This document shows positions 45,394 to 55,728 of a stretch of DNA of 61,186 nt, piece after piece; the stretch's first letter is position 1, and every line of letters begins with the position of its first letter. Source of the DNA: Chlorobiota bacterium (GTDB taxonomy: Bacteria > Bacteroidota > Chlorobiia > Chlorobiales > Chlorobiaceae). The notes beneath the pieces are model-generated. The model did not search any database, had not been told where the DNA came from, and was given only the letters and a program-made list of their open reading frames with translations. The stretch covers positions 1 to 61,186 of the forward strand of contig VGMX01000015.1 in the NCBI GenBank assembly GCA_016866305.1. Reading direction: 5' to 3'. Position numbers and translations under genes: made by a program.

Positions 45394-47505
45394 TTATTGT
45401 ACCTGGCCGCCATTGATCAGCTCACCCGATGGCTCAAGCACCAGCAAACGGCCATCCATGTCCTCCACGGCAAGGATCATCCCCTGCGAAACCTCTCCCC
45501 GAAGCGTGCGTTCAGCAAGGTTGGCGACCAGCACAACCTGTCTGCCCAGCAACGCTTCAGGCTGGTAGTGCTCTGCGATGCCGGCAAGCACCTGCCTGGT
45601 TTCCGTCCCTACCCCGAGCTGCAGTTTCAGAAGCCTGGACGCCTTTTTAACGGGTTCAGCGCTGATGACGGTTGCGACCCGCAGATCGACTTTCTGGAAA
45701 TCGTCGAAACTGATGACCGGTTTGAACACCGTACGTTCCGCAGCGGCCCCGGCTTCCCGTTTTTCAGCTTCGGCAAGCAACTGTTCGATCTTTTTCAGCT
45801 CCGGCTCTATTGCGGCATCCTCGATCTTGGTGAAGAGAATTCCGGAGTTTGCCGCGAGTCGATGCCCTTTGTGCAGCATGGGGTGCAGAAGATTCCTGAA
45901 CAGCGATACCCCGGGCCTCACACCCGCCTCGATGGGCTCCCCGAATCCAAGCATGGTGCATATCCTGGCGGCTGTATCCGGAAGCACCGGATAGAGGGCA
46001 AGGGCAAGCGCATGACAGAGATTGAGGGAAAGCGCCATGGTTCTGGCTGCTGCCTCGCGGTCGGTCCTGAAGATTTTCCAGGGCTCGGACTCCGTAAGAA
46101 AACGGTTTGCCGCCCGTGCGATATCCATGCCGAGCGATGCAGCTTCCCTGAAATGGAACTGCTCGAAAGCCTGGTCGAGCTTTTCAACGGTTTCGGGCCA
46201 GTTCACCCCGAGACCGTTCCACTCATCGTCCGTACAGGCATGCGGCACAACCCCATCGAAACGCGAATTGGTGAAATCGATCGAGCGCTTGATGAAATTG
46301 CCGAGCGTATCGGCAAGTTCGCCGTTGGTCCGGTTCTGGAAGTCCGTCCAGCTGAAATCGGTATCCTTGTTTTCCGGATAGTTCATGGCGATGCTGTAAC
46401 GCAGGGTATCGGCAGGAAATTTTTCAAGGAACTCGCCGAGATAAACCGCATAATTTCTTGATTTCGAGAACTTCCGACCCTCGAAGTTCATGAATTCCGA
46501 TGCAGGAACATTATCGGCCAGGCCGTAGATGCCGTTTTGCCGGTTCTCGTTCCATGCCATGAGAATGGCGGGAAACATCAGGGTATGGAAAACGACGTTG
46601 TCCTTGCCGATGAAATGCACGATCCGCGACTCCGGATCCTGCCAGTACGACCTCCAGAGTTCGCCATCACCCCGCTGGGCAGCCCACTGACGGGTAAAGG
46701 AGATGTAACCGAGCACGGCATCAAACCATACGTAGAGCACCTTACCCCTGGCTTCCGGATCGGATAGCGGCAGTTCGATGCCCCAGTCGAGGTCGCGTGT
46801 AATGGCCCGGTCGGTCAGTCCCTGGTTAAGCCAGGTGCGGGTGTAGTTCACCACATTCGGGCGCCAGTCATCCCGGTGCGCCTCCACATACGCCTCAAGC
46901 GCTTTCTGGAACCGTCCGAGCGGAAAATACCAGTGCATGGTTTCGCGCAACTCCGGAATGGCATCGGAAAGCTTGCTTTTCGGGTTCAGCAGCTCCATCG
47001 GGCTCAGATGGGTGCCGCACTGTTCACACTGGTCGCCGTTCGCCTCCGGATTGCCGCATATCGGGCAGGTTCCGGTAACGTACCGGTCGGAAAGAAACCG
47101 TCCGGCGGTCGCGTCAAAAAACTGCTTTTCAGTCTTTCTCCTGAAAATCCCCTTCCGTTCGATCTCAAGGAAAAACTCCTTTGCGGTTTCATGATGAACC
47201 GGTGAGGAGGTGCGCCCGTAATAGTCGAACGAGATGCCGCATTTGCGGAACGCATCGAGGTTCATCCGGTGATAGCGGTCAACGACATCCTGCGGTGATA
47301 TCCCCTCTTTTTCGGCGGTAATGGTTATCGGGACTCCGTGTTCATCCGAACCGCCTATGTGGATGACATCTTCCCCCTTGAGGCGCTTGTACCGGACATA
47401 GATATCCGCCGGAAGGTAGACGCCGGCAAGATGTCCGAGATGGACGGGGCCGTTTGCGTAAGGTAATGCGGTGGTGACAAGGGTTCTTTTACTCTGCTGC
47501 ATCAT
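45394..47505 (-). CDS. metG: Methionyl-tRNA synthetase
   Basis: 703 residues. Class I motifs: ALPYANGPVHLGHLAGVYLP (HIGH-like) near the start and the KFSKSRN signature (KMSKS equivalent). A knuckle with CPICGNPEANGDQCEQCGTH binds zinc. The C-terminal dimerising/tRNA-binding domain begins at FQKVDLRVATVISAEPVKKA. It charges tRNA-Met, including the initiator encoded just downstream. It follows the ricT gene by 85 bp on the same strand, so ricT-metG-tRNA may be one transcription unit. Confidence 0.95.
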   Translation of the reverse strand: MMQQSKRTLVTTALPYANGPVHLGHLAGVYLPADIYVRYKRLKGEDVIHIGGSDEHGVPITITAEKEGISPQDVVDRYHRMNLDAFRKCGISFDYYGRTSSPVHHETAKEFFLEIERKGIFRRKTEKQFFDATAGRFLSDRYVTGTCPICGNPEANGDQCEQCGTHLSPMELLNPKSKLSDAIPELRETMHWYFPLGRFQKALEAYVEAHRDDWRPNVVNYTRTWLNQGLTDRAITRDLDWGIELPLSDPEARGKVLYVWFDAVLGYISFTRQWAAQRGDGELWRSYWQDPESRIVHFIGKDNVVFHTLMFPAILMAWNENRQNGIYGLADNVPASEFMNFEGRKFSKSRNYAVYLGEFLEKFPADTLRYSIAMNYPENKDTDFSWTDFQNRTNGELADTLGNFIKRSIDFTNSRFDGVVPHACTDDEWNGLGVNWPETVEKLDQAFEQFHFREAASLGMDIARAANRFLTESEPWKIFRTDREAAARTMALSLNLCHALALALYPVLPDTAARICTMLGFGEPIEAGVRPGVSLFRNLLHPMLHKGHRLAANSGILFTKIEDAAIEPELKKIEQLLAEAEKREAGAAAERTVFKPVISFDDFQKVDLRVATVISAEPVKKASRLLKLQLGVGTETRQVLAGIAEHYQPEALLGRQVVLVANLAERTLRGEVSQGMILAVEDMDGRLLVLEPSGELINGGQVQ

Positions 47506-47590
47506 GGATAACGGAAAAAGACAAAAAAACGGAATGAAATCGGGGCGATCCGCACAGAAGCACGGTACCGTCCGGATTCAACGGTTAGGG

Positions 47591-48571
47591 TTATTTCCTG
47601 ACCAGGAGGGTTCGGCACCTGTCGAAAGGAATTGTTCGTTTCTGGTCGTTCCTGATATAACGGATCAGCACCAGTTTTTTCTGCTGGTCGATCTCCTCGA
47701 CCACGGCTTCTCCGGAAGGGGTGGAAACCCGGGTTCCGGCAGGGGGTACCGATGGCGGAACAGCGGGACATGCCGCCGTCGCCTTGTCGTGCTTCGAGAA
47801 GCCCAGACAGCATTTCGGCCGGTTGCAGATACCGGTAATATTGAAAGCGTGGGTATCATTGCCGTTGCTGTCGGAATGCAGGGACTTGTCGGCAAAAGGG
47901 TTTGCATGGATTTTCGGCAGCCAGCCCGAACAGCACAGAAGACAGCCGCACGGGCCGAAAGCATTGGCTCTTCTGGCTTCTTCCCTTGTAGTGATCTGCA
48001 CCATCTGGATCCTTGCCTTGAACTCGCCGGCCAGATCGCGCACCAGGGAGCGGAAATCGACACGGTGAGCCGACGTATAGTATACCGAAAGCTTCTGCTG
48101 GTCCAGGCGAAGCTCGACATCGACCAGCTTCAGGTCGAGATCGTGTTTCTTCACTTTTCCAAGGCATATCTCGCGAATTTCGCTTTTCCGATGCTTGAGA
48201 TCGCGTATGAGCTGCATGTCCTGCTCATCGGCAAGACGCAGGATATCAAGCCTTTCGGCCCCCGGCTTGTCAAGCCCCTTGAGTTTGAGTTTCTTGAGCG
48301 CGATGATCCCGGTGGAATATACCACACCGTAATCGTGCCCCCCGTCGGTCGCAACAATGACCTGCTGACCGAGCGAGAGCGGAAGTTCATGCGGATTGTT
48401 GAAAAAGTCCCGACGGCATCCCTGCAACTCGACCTCACAGACAGGGGCATTTCCGGAATCAAGGGCATCTTCACCGTATATCTCCCCGACTTCGCTGTGC
48501 AGCAGCTGCGAAAGGCGCAGCCTGACTTTTGCGTTGTCGCCGAGAAGGCAACTGCAGATAACATTACTCAT
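47591..48571 (-). CDS. ricT: PSP1-domain protein (RicT/YaaT family)
   Basis: 326 residues. The PSP1 core contains VYYTSAHRVDFRSLVRDLAG, RIQMVQITTREEARRANAFG, and a cysteine-rich block CGCLLCCSGWLPKIH and NRPKCCLGF, which in RicT binds Fe-S clusters. The family acts in RNA maturation and biofilm/sporulation control in Firmicutes; the role in Chlorobi is not known. Upstream of metG on the same strand. Confidence 0.85.
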   Translation of the reverse strand: MSNVICSCLLGDNAKVRLRLSQLLHSEVGEIYGEDALDSGNAPVCEVELQGCRRDFFNNPHELPLSLGQQVIVATDGGHDYGVVYSTGIIALKKLKLKGLDKPGAERLDILRLADEQDMQLIRDLKHRKSEIREICLGKVKKHDLDLKLVDVELRLDQQKLSVYYTSAHRVDFRSLVRDLAGEFKARIQMVQITTREEARRANAFGPCGCLLCCSGWLPKIHANPFADKSLHSDSNGNDTHAFNITGICNRPKCCLGFSKHDKATAACPAVPPSVPPAGTRVSTPSGEAVVEEIDQQKKLVLIRYIRNDQKRTIPFDRCRTLLVRK

Positions 48572-48619
48572 AACTACAGATGAATTAAATTCAAAATACA
48601 GGCGCCACCCGGTGCGTGT

Positions 48620-49399
48620 TCAGCGGCCGTTCGGCATCTTCCGCCCGAAGCCCGACACATTCCTGAACCGGTCCACTCTCCGGTTGATCGACTCACCGCC
48701 GCGGATCAGAATCCTTGCCGCCTCCAGCGTACGGTTCATGGCCATGGTTTTCAGCCAGTCCAGATGGGCTTCCGTTGCCTGCTGCATCTGGAGCGTCAGA
48801 TCGGCAGCAAACGGGCACGCTCCGGCCCTCAGAAGTCGAGGAGGCCGGAAGGACAGAAGCAGTTCAGGCTTCTGTTCATCAAGATATTCAATCCTGCTGA
48901 CAACTGAAACAAGGTAAACGCCGCTTTGCCTTTCAAGAACACGCGAAACGATACCGGCCGTTCCTTTGAAGAAAAAAAGCGGCCGATGGTCGACATGCTC
49001 GATGCGGCCCTGAGGAAATATCCAGAGGGCGTTCTGGCGGATCGAGGGTGTCGTCAGGAGCTCTGCGGCGTAATCGAGGGAACGGATCGCGCTTCTCGGG
49101 TTGGTGCGGTCGAGGGAAAAAGCGCCGAGTCGGGTAAAAAAGCGGTACCGGTCAAGCTGGGCATATTCGATGATGATATGGAGGTTCTGGCGGAAGAACT
49201 CCTCGGTGCAGAGTTGCGACCAGAACCCGTCCCACCAGTACGCATGGTTGCAGTAGAAAACAACCGGAATGCCGGGATCCATCTCCGGCACTCCGGGGTC
49301 CAGAAACACACGGAGCGTGTTGAAATATCGTCTGAACTGACGGCGTGAATACCATCCGAACCACAAGGCATAAAGCCTGCTGCGACGGACTTTCAGCAT
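48620..49399 (-). CDS. Lysophospholipid acyltransferase (PlsC-like, possibly CruD)
   Basis: 259 residues. The HX4D acyltransferase motif is NHAYWWD (about 51-57), followed by WIFPQGRIEHVD and FFKGTAGIVSRVLERQSGVY. No clear signal peptide; membrane association is likely through the N-terminal region. In green sulfur bacteria a related enzyme, CruD, adds lauroyl to chlorobactene glucoside; this gene is a candidate but a general lysophosphatidate acyltransferase is equally possible. Preceding gene on the strand: ricT-metG unit is separate. Confidence 0.75.
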   Translation of the reverse strand: MLKVRRSRLYALWFGWYSRRQFRRYFNTLRVFLDPGVPEMDPGIPVVFYCNHAYWWDGFWSQLCTEEFFRQNLHIIIEYAQLDRYRFFTRLGAFSLDRTNPRSAIRSLDYAAELLTTPSIRQNALWIFPQGRIEHVDHRPLFFFKGTAGIVSRVLERQSGVYLVSVVSRIEYLDEQKPELLLSFRPPRLLRAGACPFAADLTLQMQQATEAHLDWLKTMAMNRTLEAARILIRGGESINRRVDRFRNVSGFGRKMPNGR

Positions 49400-49409
49400 C
49401 CGCAGAACG

Positions 49410-50618
49410 TTACTGAAAGGCTTTTCTGATGCGATTCACCGCCTTTTCGAGCGAGGCGATCGATGCCGCATAGGAAAGCCGAAGGTTTTCCGGAGCGCCG
49501 AATGCGTCGCCGGGCACCGTGGCCACATAATGATCCCTGAGCAGGTATTCGGCGACATCCGCGGAATCGTTCAGAACCTTCCCGCTGAAGGTCCTGCCGA
49601 GCAGGCCGCTGATTGAAGGGAAAATATAGAATGCCCCTTCAGGCAAGGCCGTGCGGAATCCGGGGATACCGTTCAGCGCCGTATACATATAGTCACGCCG
49701 CCTCTCGAATTCGAGACGCCGCTCCTCGACAATGGACTGATCGCCGGTGAGCGCCGCAACCGCGGCTTTCTGGGCGATGGCATTGGGATTGGAGGTTGTC
49801 TGGGACTGAATCTTGTCACAGGCATCGATCAGCCATTTCGGCCCGGCAAGATAACCGATCCTCCATCCGGTCATGGAATAGGTTTTCGAAACGCCGTTGC
49901 TGACGATCACCCACTCCCTCATCTCCGGAATCCGTGCCGGCGAAAAAGGACGCACGCCGCCGTAGACAATCATGTCGTACATCTCATCGGAAACCACGAA
50001 AACGTTGCGTCCCTGAAGCACCTGCATGAGCGCCCGGACTTCCGGCTCGGTGTAGACCGCACCCGTGGGATTGGAAGGAGAGTTCAGTACCAGTATTTTC
50101 GTTTTCGGCGTTATGGCCGCATCGAGCTGGGCCGGAGTGATCTTGTACCCGGTTTCGATCGTCGTATTGACAATGACCGGTTCCGCACCGGCCAGACGGA
50201 CCATCTCCGGAAAACTCACCCAGTAGGGAGCGGGCACGATAACCTCGTCGCCTTCCTGGCACAGCGAAAGAAAGGTATTGGCAAGGGTCTGCTTGCCGCC
50301 GTTGCTGACAATGATCTGGTTTTCCTGGAATTCAAGCCCGTTGTCGCGGCGGAATTTTTCCAGAATGGCTTTTTTCAGCTCGGGGATCCCCGAGTTGGCC
50401 GTATAGCGGGTGAAGCCGGCCATGATGGCGTCGACACCCGCCTGGTTCACGTTATCCGGAGTCGGAAAGTCCGGCTCCCCTGCCGAAAGACTGACGATAT
50501 CCTTCCCTTCGGCTTTCATGGTATTGGCCAGACCGGTAATGCGCATGGTCTGGGATTCCTGCATACTGAGCACCCGGCGGGTAAGGAACTGTTCTCCCGG
50601 AACGGTTGAAGGTGACAT
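49410..50618 (-). CDS. aspC: Aspartate aminotransferase (class I)
   Basis: 402 residues. Typical bacterial AspAT Ib: [55 protein letters not shown], and the PLP lysine in [17 protein letters not shown]. It ends with [19 protein letters not shown]. It makes aspartate from oxaloacetate, matching the oxaloacetate-forming capacity of the carboxylase operon. coaD begins 14 bp upstream on the same strand. Confidence 0.92.
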   Translation of the reverse strand: MSPSTVPGEQFLTRRVLSMQESQTMRITGLANTMKAEGKDIVSLSAGEPDFPTPDNVNQAGVDAIMAGFTRYTANSGIPELKKAILEKFRRDNGLEFQENQIIVSNGGKQTLANTFLSLCQEGDEVIVPAPYWVSFPEMVRLAGAEPVIVNTTIETGYKITPAQLDAAITPKTKILVLNSPSNPTGAVYTEPEVRALMQVLQGRNVFVVSDEMYDMIVYGGVRPFSPARIPEMREWVIVSNGVSKTYSMTGWRIGYLAGPKWLIDACDKIQSQTTSNPNAIAQKAAVAALTGDQSIVEERRLEFERRRDYMYTALNGIPGFRTALPEGAFYIFPSISGLLGRTFSGKVLNDSADVAEYLLRDHYVATVPGDAFGAPENLRLSYAASIASLEKAVNRIRKAFQ

Positions 50619-50632
50619 GGCAAATAATTGAT

Positions 50633-51136
50633 TTATTTTTTTTTCTGTTGTGATTCATCAAGTTTTCTGTGAAGCATCTCGAGAACAGAGGGATGCACGA
50701 ACTTGCTCACGTCTCCCCCAAGCATTGCAACTTCCCTGATAATCGAGGAAGCCACATAGGTATACTTGACGTTCGGCATCAGAAACACCGTCGTCACCTC
50801 AGGGTAAAGGTGCCGGTTCAGAAGCGACATCTGGAATTCGTATTCGAAATCCTTTACCTGCCGCACACCGCGTACGATCGCGCGCGCACCCTGCTGTCGT
50901 GCGTAATCGGCCAGCAATCCGTCGTGCAGCACCTCGACGCCGACGCCCTGAAAGTCCCGGACAACCTCGCGGATCATCCCTTCCCGTTCATCGACGCTGA
51001 AAAGCGTGTTTTTCTGGCTGTTTTCGGCAATGACAACAACAACCTCCTCAAAAATGTTCAGCGCCCGTTCAAGCACATCGAGATGCCCGTTGGTGAACGG
51101 ATCGAACGTTCCCGGATAAATGGCTTTCTGTGTCAT
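50633..51136 (-). CDS. coaD: Phosphopantetheine adenylyltransferase
   Basis: 167 residues. [20 protein letters not shown] contains the TxGH nucleotidyltransferase motif; later [20 protein letters not shown] and [18 protein letters not shown]. It makes dephospho-CoA, the fourth step of CoA synthesis. Four bp overlap with rsmD (51133-51136). Confidence 0.95.
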   Translation of the reverse strand: MTQKAIYPGTFDPFTNGHLDVLERALNIFEEVVVVIAENSQKNTLFSVDEREGMIREVVRDFQGVGVEVLHDGLLADYARQQGARAIVRGVRQVKDFEYEFQMSLLNRHLYPEVTTVFLMPNVKYTYVASSIIREVAMLGGDVSKFVHPSVLEMLHRKLDESQQKKK

Positions 51137-51684
51137 TGGCCCCCTTGAATGTGCTGAAAAAAAGTGACTTTCGTCATGCCATACTCCTTGTGCATCAGAT
51201 AATACGGAGAGTCCCGGAAATCCCGGTCCGCCTGGTGTTCGACAAGCAGCAGGCCATCAACGGAAAGCAGTCCCGATCCCGCAATCCCTTCGACAAGACT
51301 GTCGTAATCATGCCAGGTGTAGGGGGGATCGCAGAACACCAGATCGAAACGGTCCCGGCAACGCCGCAGAAAAGTCTGCGCATCGGTTTTGAGGATGCTG
51401 ACCTCTCCGGAAACGCCAAGCCTTGTGGCGGTATCCTGCAGGGCTCTGACGGACCCGGCATGCAGATCGACGAAGTACACGAAACCGGCCCCCCTGCTCA
51501 AGGCTTCGAAGCCGAGATTACCGAATCCCGCAAAGAGATCGAGCACGACAAGAGTGTCAAAGTCCAGACGGGCGGCAAGCGTATCGAACAGCGATTTTTT
51601 TACCCGGCTGCTGCAGGGGCGGATATCGCGTGACGAAGTGCTGGTTATTTTCTGCCCTCTGTATGTGCCGGCAAGGATCTGCAC
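51133..51684 (-). CDS. rsmD: 16S rRNA (guanine966-N2)-methyltransferase RsmD
   Basis: 183 residues. [15 protein letters not shown] start, [34 protein letters not shown] for SAM binding, and [13 protein letters not shown] with the catalytic NPPY-like DPPY. The coaD-rsmD pairing is common in bacteria. Confidence 0.92.
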   Translation of the reverse strand: MQILAGTYRGQKITSTSSRDIRPCSSRVKKSLFDTLAARLDFDTLVVLDLFAGFGNLGFEALSRGAGFVYFVDLHAGSVRALQDTATRLGVSGEVSILKTDAQTFLRRCRDRFDLVFCDPPYTWHDYDSLVEGIAGSGLLSVDGLLLVEHQADRDFRDSPYYLMHKEYGMTKVTFFQHIQGGQ

Positions 51685-51693
51685 AAGAACCGG

Positions 51694-52611
51694 TTACGCC
51701 CTGAAATCACCGAACGGGGTTTCTCCGAGCACGGCGAGAGCTTTTTCGGCGTCTTCCTTCGAAGGAGGTTTTCCATGCCAGTTCGATCCGTCGGCCATTG
51801 TGCCTTCAAAAAACGGAACACCCTTGCCCATAAGGGTTGCGGCAAGCACAACCGAAGGCTTCCTGCGGTCGGGTCGGGCAAGAACGGCTTCGAGGGTCTC
51901 CACAATATCCTCGATACTGTTGCCGTCGCAATGGCAGACATCCCAGCCGAACGCCCTCCACTTGTCGGCAAACGGTTCGATGTTCATGATTTTGTCAACC
52001 TCGCCGTCAATCTGCTGGTTGTTGTAGTCGACAATACCGATAAGATTGCCGAGGCCGTAATGAGCGGCACTCATGGCGCCTTCCCAGATCTGACCCTCCT
52101 GGCACTCCCCGTCTCCCATGAGACAGAACACCCTGTTCCGGCGCCCGTCGATTCGGTGGCCAAGTGCAGCGCCCACGGCTGCCGAAAGACCCTGTCCGAG
52201 CGATCCCGAGGCAATCCTGATGCCCGGCAGTTTCGCTTCCGAAGTGGGATGGCCCTGCAGATAGGAATTGAGCTGACGCAGCGAACCGAGTTCTTCGAGC
52301 GGAAAATATCCGGAACGGGCAAGCACGCTGTACCAGACCGGGGCGATGTGTCCGTTCGAGAGAAAAACCATATCCTCGTCATCGTGCTCCCAGAATCCAT
52401 GGGGATTGTGACGCAGCACCCTGAAATACAGCGCGGTGAACATGTCGGCCATACCGAGCGATCCACCCGTATGGCCGGAGTTGGCTTTTGCAAGCATTCT
52501 GATAATGTCCCGGCGAACCTGCCTGGCCATGGTTTTAAGATCATCGATGGAAGCAAGTTCGAGAAGCTCGCCTTTCCGCTGAGCGGGATAGAGTGCTAAA
52601 TCTTTTGCCAT
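51694..52611 (-). CDS. Transketolase N-terminal subunit
   Basis: 305 residues covering only the thiamine-diphosphate half: ANSGHTGGSLGMADMFTALY, SLGQGLSAAVGAALG, and the ThDP motif MGDGECQEGQIWE...YNN. It ends near the usual domain border (EGTMADGSNWHG) with no C-terminal pyrimidine-binding half, which must be encoded elsewhere (not in this window). The split two-gene form is common in archaea and some bacteria. It serves the Calvin-like/pentose exchange of ketol groups. Ends 9 bp before rsmD. Confidence 0.9.
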   Translation of the reverse strand: MAKDLALYPAQRKGELLELASIDDLKTMARQVRRDIIRMLAKANSGHTGGSLGMADMFTALYFRVLRHNPHGFWEHDDEDMVFLSNGHIAPVWYSVLARSGYFPLEELGSLRQLNSYLQGHPTSEAKLPGIRIASGSLGQGLSAAVGAALGHRIDGRRNRVFCLMGDGECQEGQIWEGAMSAAHYGLGNLIGIVDYNNQQIDGEVDKIMNIEPFADKWRAFGWDVCHCDGNSIEDIVETLEAVLARPDRRKPSVVLAATLMGKGVPFFEGTMADGSNWHGKPPSKEDAEKALAVLGETPFGDFRA

Positions 52612-52694
52612 TGTATTTTCAGAACAACATTCTTGATAATTAATGAGCCCGAACCGGAAGTTAAAGGGCGCGGGGTATAAATAATAAAAAAAAC

Positions 52695-53339
52695 TTACTC
52701 ATGTCCCCGTTTTCTTTCCCCCAGAAACCTCCACAGGGAGAAAAAAAGAAAACCCACAAAAAGAATCGTCACGGGGACACTGTACATGGCCACATATCGG
52801 CCGATATCCTGCCAGTTCCGGCCAAGCAGGAGACCCCCGGAAAGCAGCAGAACATTCCAGGCAGTCGCGCTGATTGCCACCGCAATGAAAACAAGCGGGA
52901 TTTTCAGGTGCATGAGTCCGGCCATGACCGATATGACCGCCCTCGAACCGAAAAGAAACCGGTTGAAAAGGACAGCAAGGTAGCCGTGGGAAGAAAATTT
53001 TCGGCGGAGCAGTTCCATTTCCGAAGGAGGGAAAAGCCGGTGCATGCCTTGCCGGAGCCGGTGCTGCATGCCGGAACCCGTTTCGGCATAAAGCTTCATG
53101 CCGAAATGGCGGCTCAGAAGGTACACCAGCATGAAACCCGCCGTTGAACCCAGAGAAGACCAGAAAAGGGCGGCCGCAAATGAAAGGCCGGTGTAATGAA
53201 TCAGGTAGCCGATGAAAGCCACCGGTACATCACCGGGTATCGGCGGCACGACGTTTTCAAGAAAGGCGATGAAAAAAAGAAAAACACAGACCGCAACGGG
53301 ATCCGCTTGCTGCAGCCAGGCAATCACTGAATCAAGCAT
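52695..53339 (-). CDS. DedA/SNARE-associated family membrane protein
   Basis: 214 residues with about five hydrophobic segments. VVPPIPGDVPVAFIGYLIHY, GLSFAAALFWSSLGSTAGFM and RFLFGSRAVISVMAGLMHLK match the DedA signature. The family is believed to act as undecaprenyl-phosphate or lipid flippases. Located between purC and the transketolase half on the same strand. Confidence 0.88.
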   Translation of the reverse strand: MLDSVIAWLQQADPVAVCVFLFFIAFLENVVPPIPGDVPVAFIGYLIHYTGLSFAAALFWSSLGSTAGFMLVYLLSRHFGMKLYAETGSGMQHRLRQGMHRLFPPSEMELLRRKFSSHGYLAVLFNRFLFGSRAVISVMAGLMHLKIPLVFIAVAISATAWNVLLLSGGLLLGRNWQDIGRYVAMYSVPVTILFVGFLFFSLWRFLGERKRGHE

Positions 53340-53370
53340 GAATAAGCGGACTCCTTTTCAGTGTGTTCGG

Positions 53371-54075
53371 TCAATCAAGCACTCTCCTCTGCACTTCGCT
53401 GTAGGCATCCTCAACGCCACCGAGGTCGAACCGGAAACGGTCCTTGTCCATTTTTTCGTTGGTTTCGAGATCCCAGAACCGGCAGGTATCGGGGCTAATC
53501 TCGTCGCCGAGAAGAATCTCACCGTGATGCCGGCCGAATTCGAGCTTGAAATCCACGAGTTTGAGCTTCCGCTGGGCAAAAAACTCCCTCAGCACAATGT
53601 TGATGGCCTCCGCACGCTCCTTCAGGACGGCAAGTTCCTCATAGGATGCAACACCAAGGGCAACCGCATGCGATTCGTTCATGAGCGGATCATCGAGATC
53701 GTCGTTTTTCAGATAAAATTCGACGATGGGGTTTTCAAGCACGGTGCCTTCCGTAAAGCCGTACCGTTTCACAAGCGATCCGGCAGCGATATTGCGCACG
53801 ACAACCTCGACCTTGATGATATCGAGCCTGCGGCAGAGCATATCACGCCCGGAGAGTTTTTCAACGAGATGGGTCTTCACCCCGTGTGCTTCGAGCAGGC
53901 CAAAAAGCTTGCATGAAACCGCATTGTTGACGACACCCTTGTCGGCAATGGTGCCCTTTTTCTTGTTATTGAATGCCGTGGCATCGTCCTTGAACTCCTG
54001 TATGACAAGATCGTTGTCTTCAGTCAGATAAACCTTTTTCGCCTTGCCCTCGTGGAGCAGTGTTCTCTTTTTCAT
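53371..54075 (-). CDS. purC: SAICAR synthetase
   Basis: 234 residues from ATG 54075 (MKKRTLLHEGKAKKVYLTED). Motifs: FKDDATAFNNKKKGTIADKG, RLDIIKVEVVVRNIAAGSLV, FKLEFGRHHGEILLGDEISP, and WDLETNEKMDKDRFRFDLG. It joins CAIR with aspartate in purine synthesis. A longer frame to 54147 has no conserved sequence. Confidence 0.95.
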   Translation of the reverse strand: MKKRTLLHEGKAKKVYLTEDNDLVIQEFKDDATAFNNKKKGTIADKGVVNNAVSCKLFGLLEAHGVKTHLVEKLSGRDMLCRRLDIIKVEVVVRNIAAGSLVKRYGFTEGTVLENPIVEFYLKNDDLDDPLMNESHAVALGVASYEELAVLKERAEAINIVLREFFAQRKLKLVDFKLEFGRHHGEILLGDEISPDTCRFWDLETNEKMDKDRFRFDLGGVEDAYSEVQRRVLD

Positions 54076-54133
54076 ACGTTTTGATCGAATGGATAAAATA
54101 ATTTGTATTTCAAGTCCTGCCGCCCCAGCACGC

Positions 54134-54556
54134 CTACCGGGTTCCATTCCCGCTTTCCGGACCGGAAAAGCCGGAAGCCGCCTGCTGAATCGCTCCGGTC
54201 AGCACAATGGTAATCTGTTCGTCGGTCAGCCCCTTGTCCTTGAGAAAACTCATGAACCGGAAAACCCCCAGATCGGAGAGCATGGCCCGCGGCAGATCGC
54301 TTCCGCTCAGCCCCCTTGTCCGGCCGTACTCCAGAGAGGTCATGATCCAGTCCTCGATAAACTCTTCGGATTTCCCCTTTTCCAGAAAGAACCCCGTCAC
54401 AATCCGCTCGACGTCACTGCGGTCCGGCTCGGGATGAGCCTGGAAAAGCAACTGCATCTCTTCGGAAATCCTTGCCAGGACAATCACGGCTTCCCTGTCA
54501 AGCGTCTCCTCGAGAATATCCTTGGCCTGTTTCTTGACATCAGAGTTATGAGACAT
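54134..54556 (-). CDS. Hypothetical helical protein upstream of purC
   Basis: 140 residues, rich in helix-forming residues: DVKKQAKDILEETLDREA, VIVLARISEEMQLLFQAH, then FRFMSFLKDKGLTDEQITIV. No domain recognised and no signal peptide or membrane segment. It ends 58 bp upstream of the purC ATG; both may share a promoter. Confidence 0.55.
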   Translation of the reverse strand: MSHNSDVKKQAKDILEETLDREAVIVLARISEEMQLLFQAHPEPDRSDVERIVTGFFLEKGKSEEFIEDWIMTSLEYGRTRGLSGSDLPRAMLSDLGVFRFMSFLKDKGLTDEQITIVLTGAIQQAASGFSGPESGNGTR

Positions 54557-54666
54557 ACTGTTCTCTGGATCGATGAATAAGAAAACCCGAATGCTACTGC
54601 TGAAAAATCCGGAATAACCCTACATTCTACAATAGTAAAGAAAATATTTTTCAAAGATAAGCGAAT

Positions 54667-55707
54667 ATGAAGAAATCCGTTTGTGCTATCTGCCTGTTCC
54701 TCGGGCTTCTTCAGCCGTCTGCAGGGCACCCGGAAGCATCCGGAACGGCCAATGCATCCACACTTCTGTTCATGTGGTGGAATGTGGAAAACCTGTTCGA
54801 CAGCACAAACGACCCGGCAACCGAAGACGACGATTTCACTCCCGAAGGGAGCAGACACTGGACGAAAAAAAAGCTCCTGCTCAAGCAGGTGCGCATTCAG
54901 CAGGTGCTCGAAAGCATCCGGAACTCGCCTGATTACCTCCGTTACCCCGATATCATCGCGTTTGCAGAAACGGAAAACCGGACGGTGTTCGCCGAATCCC
55001 TGAGAAAAAAAGGCATCCCATCATACAGCACACGGTACCATGAGTCGCCTGATCCGAGAGGTATCGACATCGGACTGGCCTACAATCCACGGAACGTGCA
55101 GTTACTCACGTCAAAAGCCTACCATGTGCCTATCGTGAACGACAAGCCTACCCGAAAGATCATTGTGGCCGGATTTTCCGCCGGAGGCCATCCGTTCCAC
55201 GTGGTACTGAACCACTGGCCGTCGCGAGCGTTAGACCGGGAATGGAGCGAACAAAAACGAATCGCTGCGGCCGCAATCGCCCGTCATATCACCGACAGTC
55301 TGCGAAACGCCGACATGAACGCGGACATCGTTATCATGGGCGATTGCAACGACCAGCCTGAAGACCGGTCGCTGAAGGAAGTGCTGGGCTCTTCGGACAA
55401 TATCGCAAAAGTACGGAAAAACTGCCGGGCGCTGCTCTATAACTGCTGGAGCGGCTATCGGGGCATCGGCAGCTATGCGTATGGCAACCGCTGGGAGCAA
55501 ATCGACCACATCCTGCTCTCCTGCGGCATGCTGGACCGGAAAGGGGTGTCATCCGATCCGCAACGCGACTTCCGCTGTTTCTCCACACCGGACATGCTTA
55601 CCCGAAACTCCGGCAGACCTTACCAGACCTACTATCGCGGTCAGTACCGGGGCGGTTATTCCGATCACCTGCCTCTGCTGCTGAAAGCCCGCTTCGAAAA
55701 CCGGTAA
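54667..55707 (+). CDS. Secreted endonuclease/exonuclease/phosphatase family protein
   Basis: 346 residues with signal peptide KKSVCAICLFLGLLQPSAGH. EEP motifs: WWNVENLFDS (N), YPDIIAFAETENRTV (E), NHWPSRA, IVIMGDCNDQPEDRSLKEV (D, N), and GYSDHLPLLL (D, H). Periplasmic or extracellular nuclease or phosphatase; the substrate is unknown. Divergent from the purC side. Confidence 0.85.
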   Translation: MKKSVCAICLFLGLLQPSAGHPEASGTANASTLLFMWWNVENLFDSTNDPATEDDDFTPEGSRHWTKKKLLLKQVRIQQVLESIRNSPDYLRYPDIIAFAETENRTVFAESLRKKGIPSYSTRYHESPDPRGIDIGLAYNPRNVQLLTSKAYHVPIVNDKPTRKIIVAGFSAGGHPFHVVLNHWPSRALDREWSEQKRIAAAAIARHITDSLRNADMNADIVIMGDCNDQPEDRSLKEVLGSSDNIAKVRKNCRALLYNCWSGYRGIGSYAYGNRWEQIDHILLSCGMLDRKGVSSDPQRDFRCFSTPDMLTRNSGRPYQTYYRGQYRGGYSDHLPLLLKARFENR

Positions 55708-55728
55708 GGCGTGCAGGAAACGGACGAT

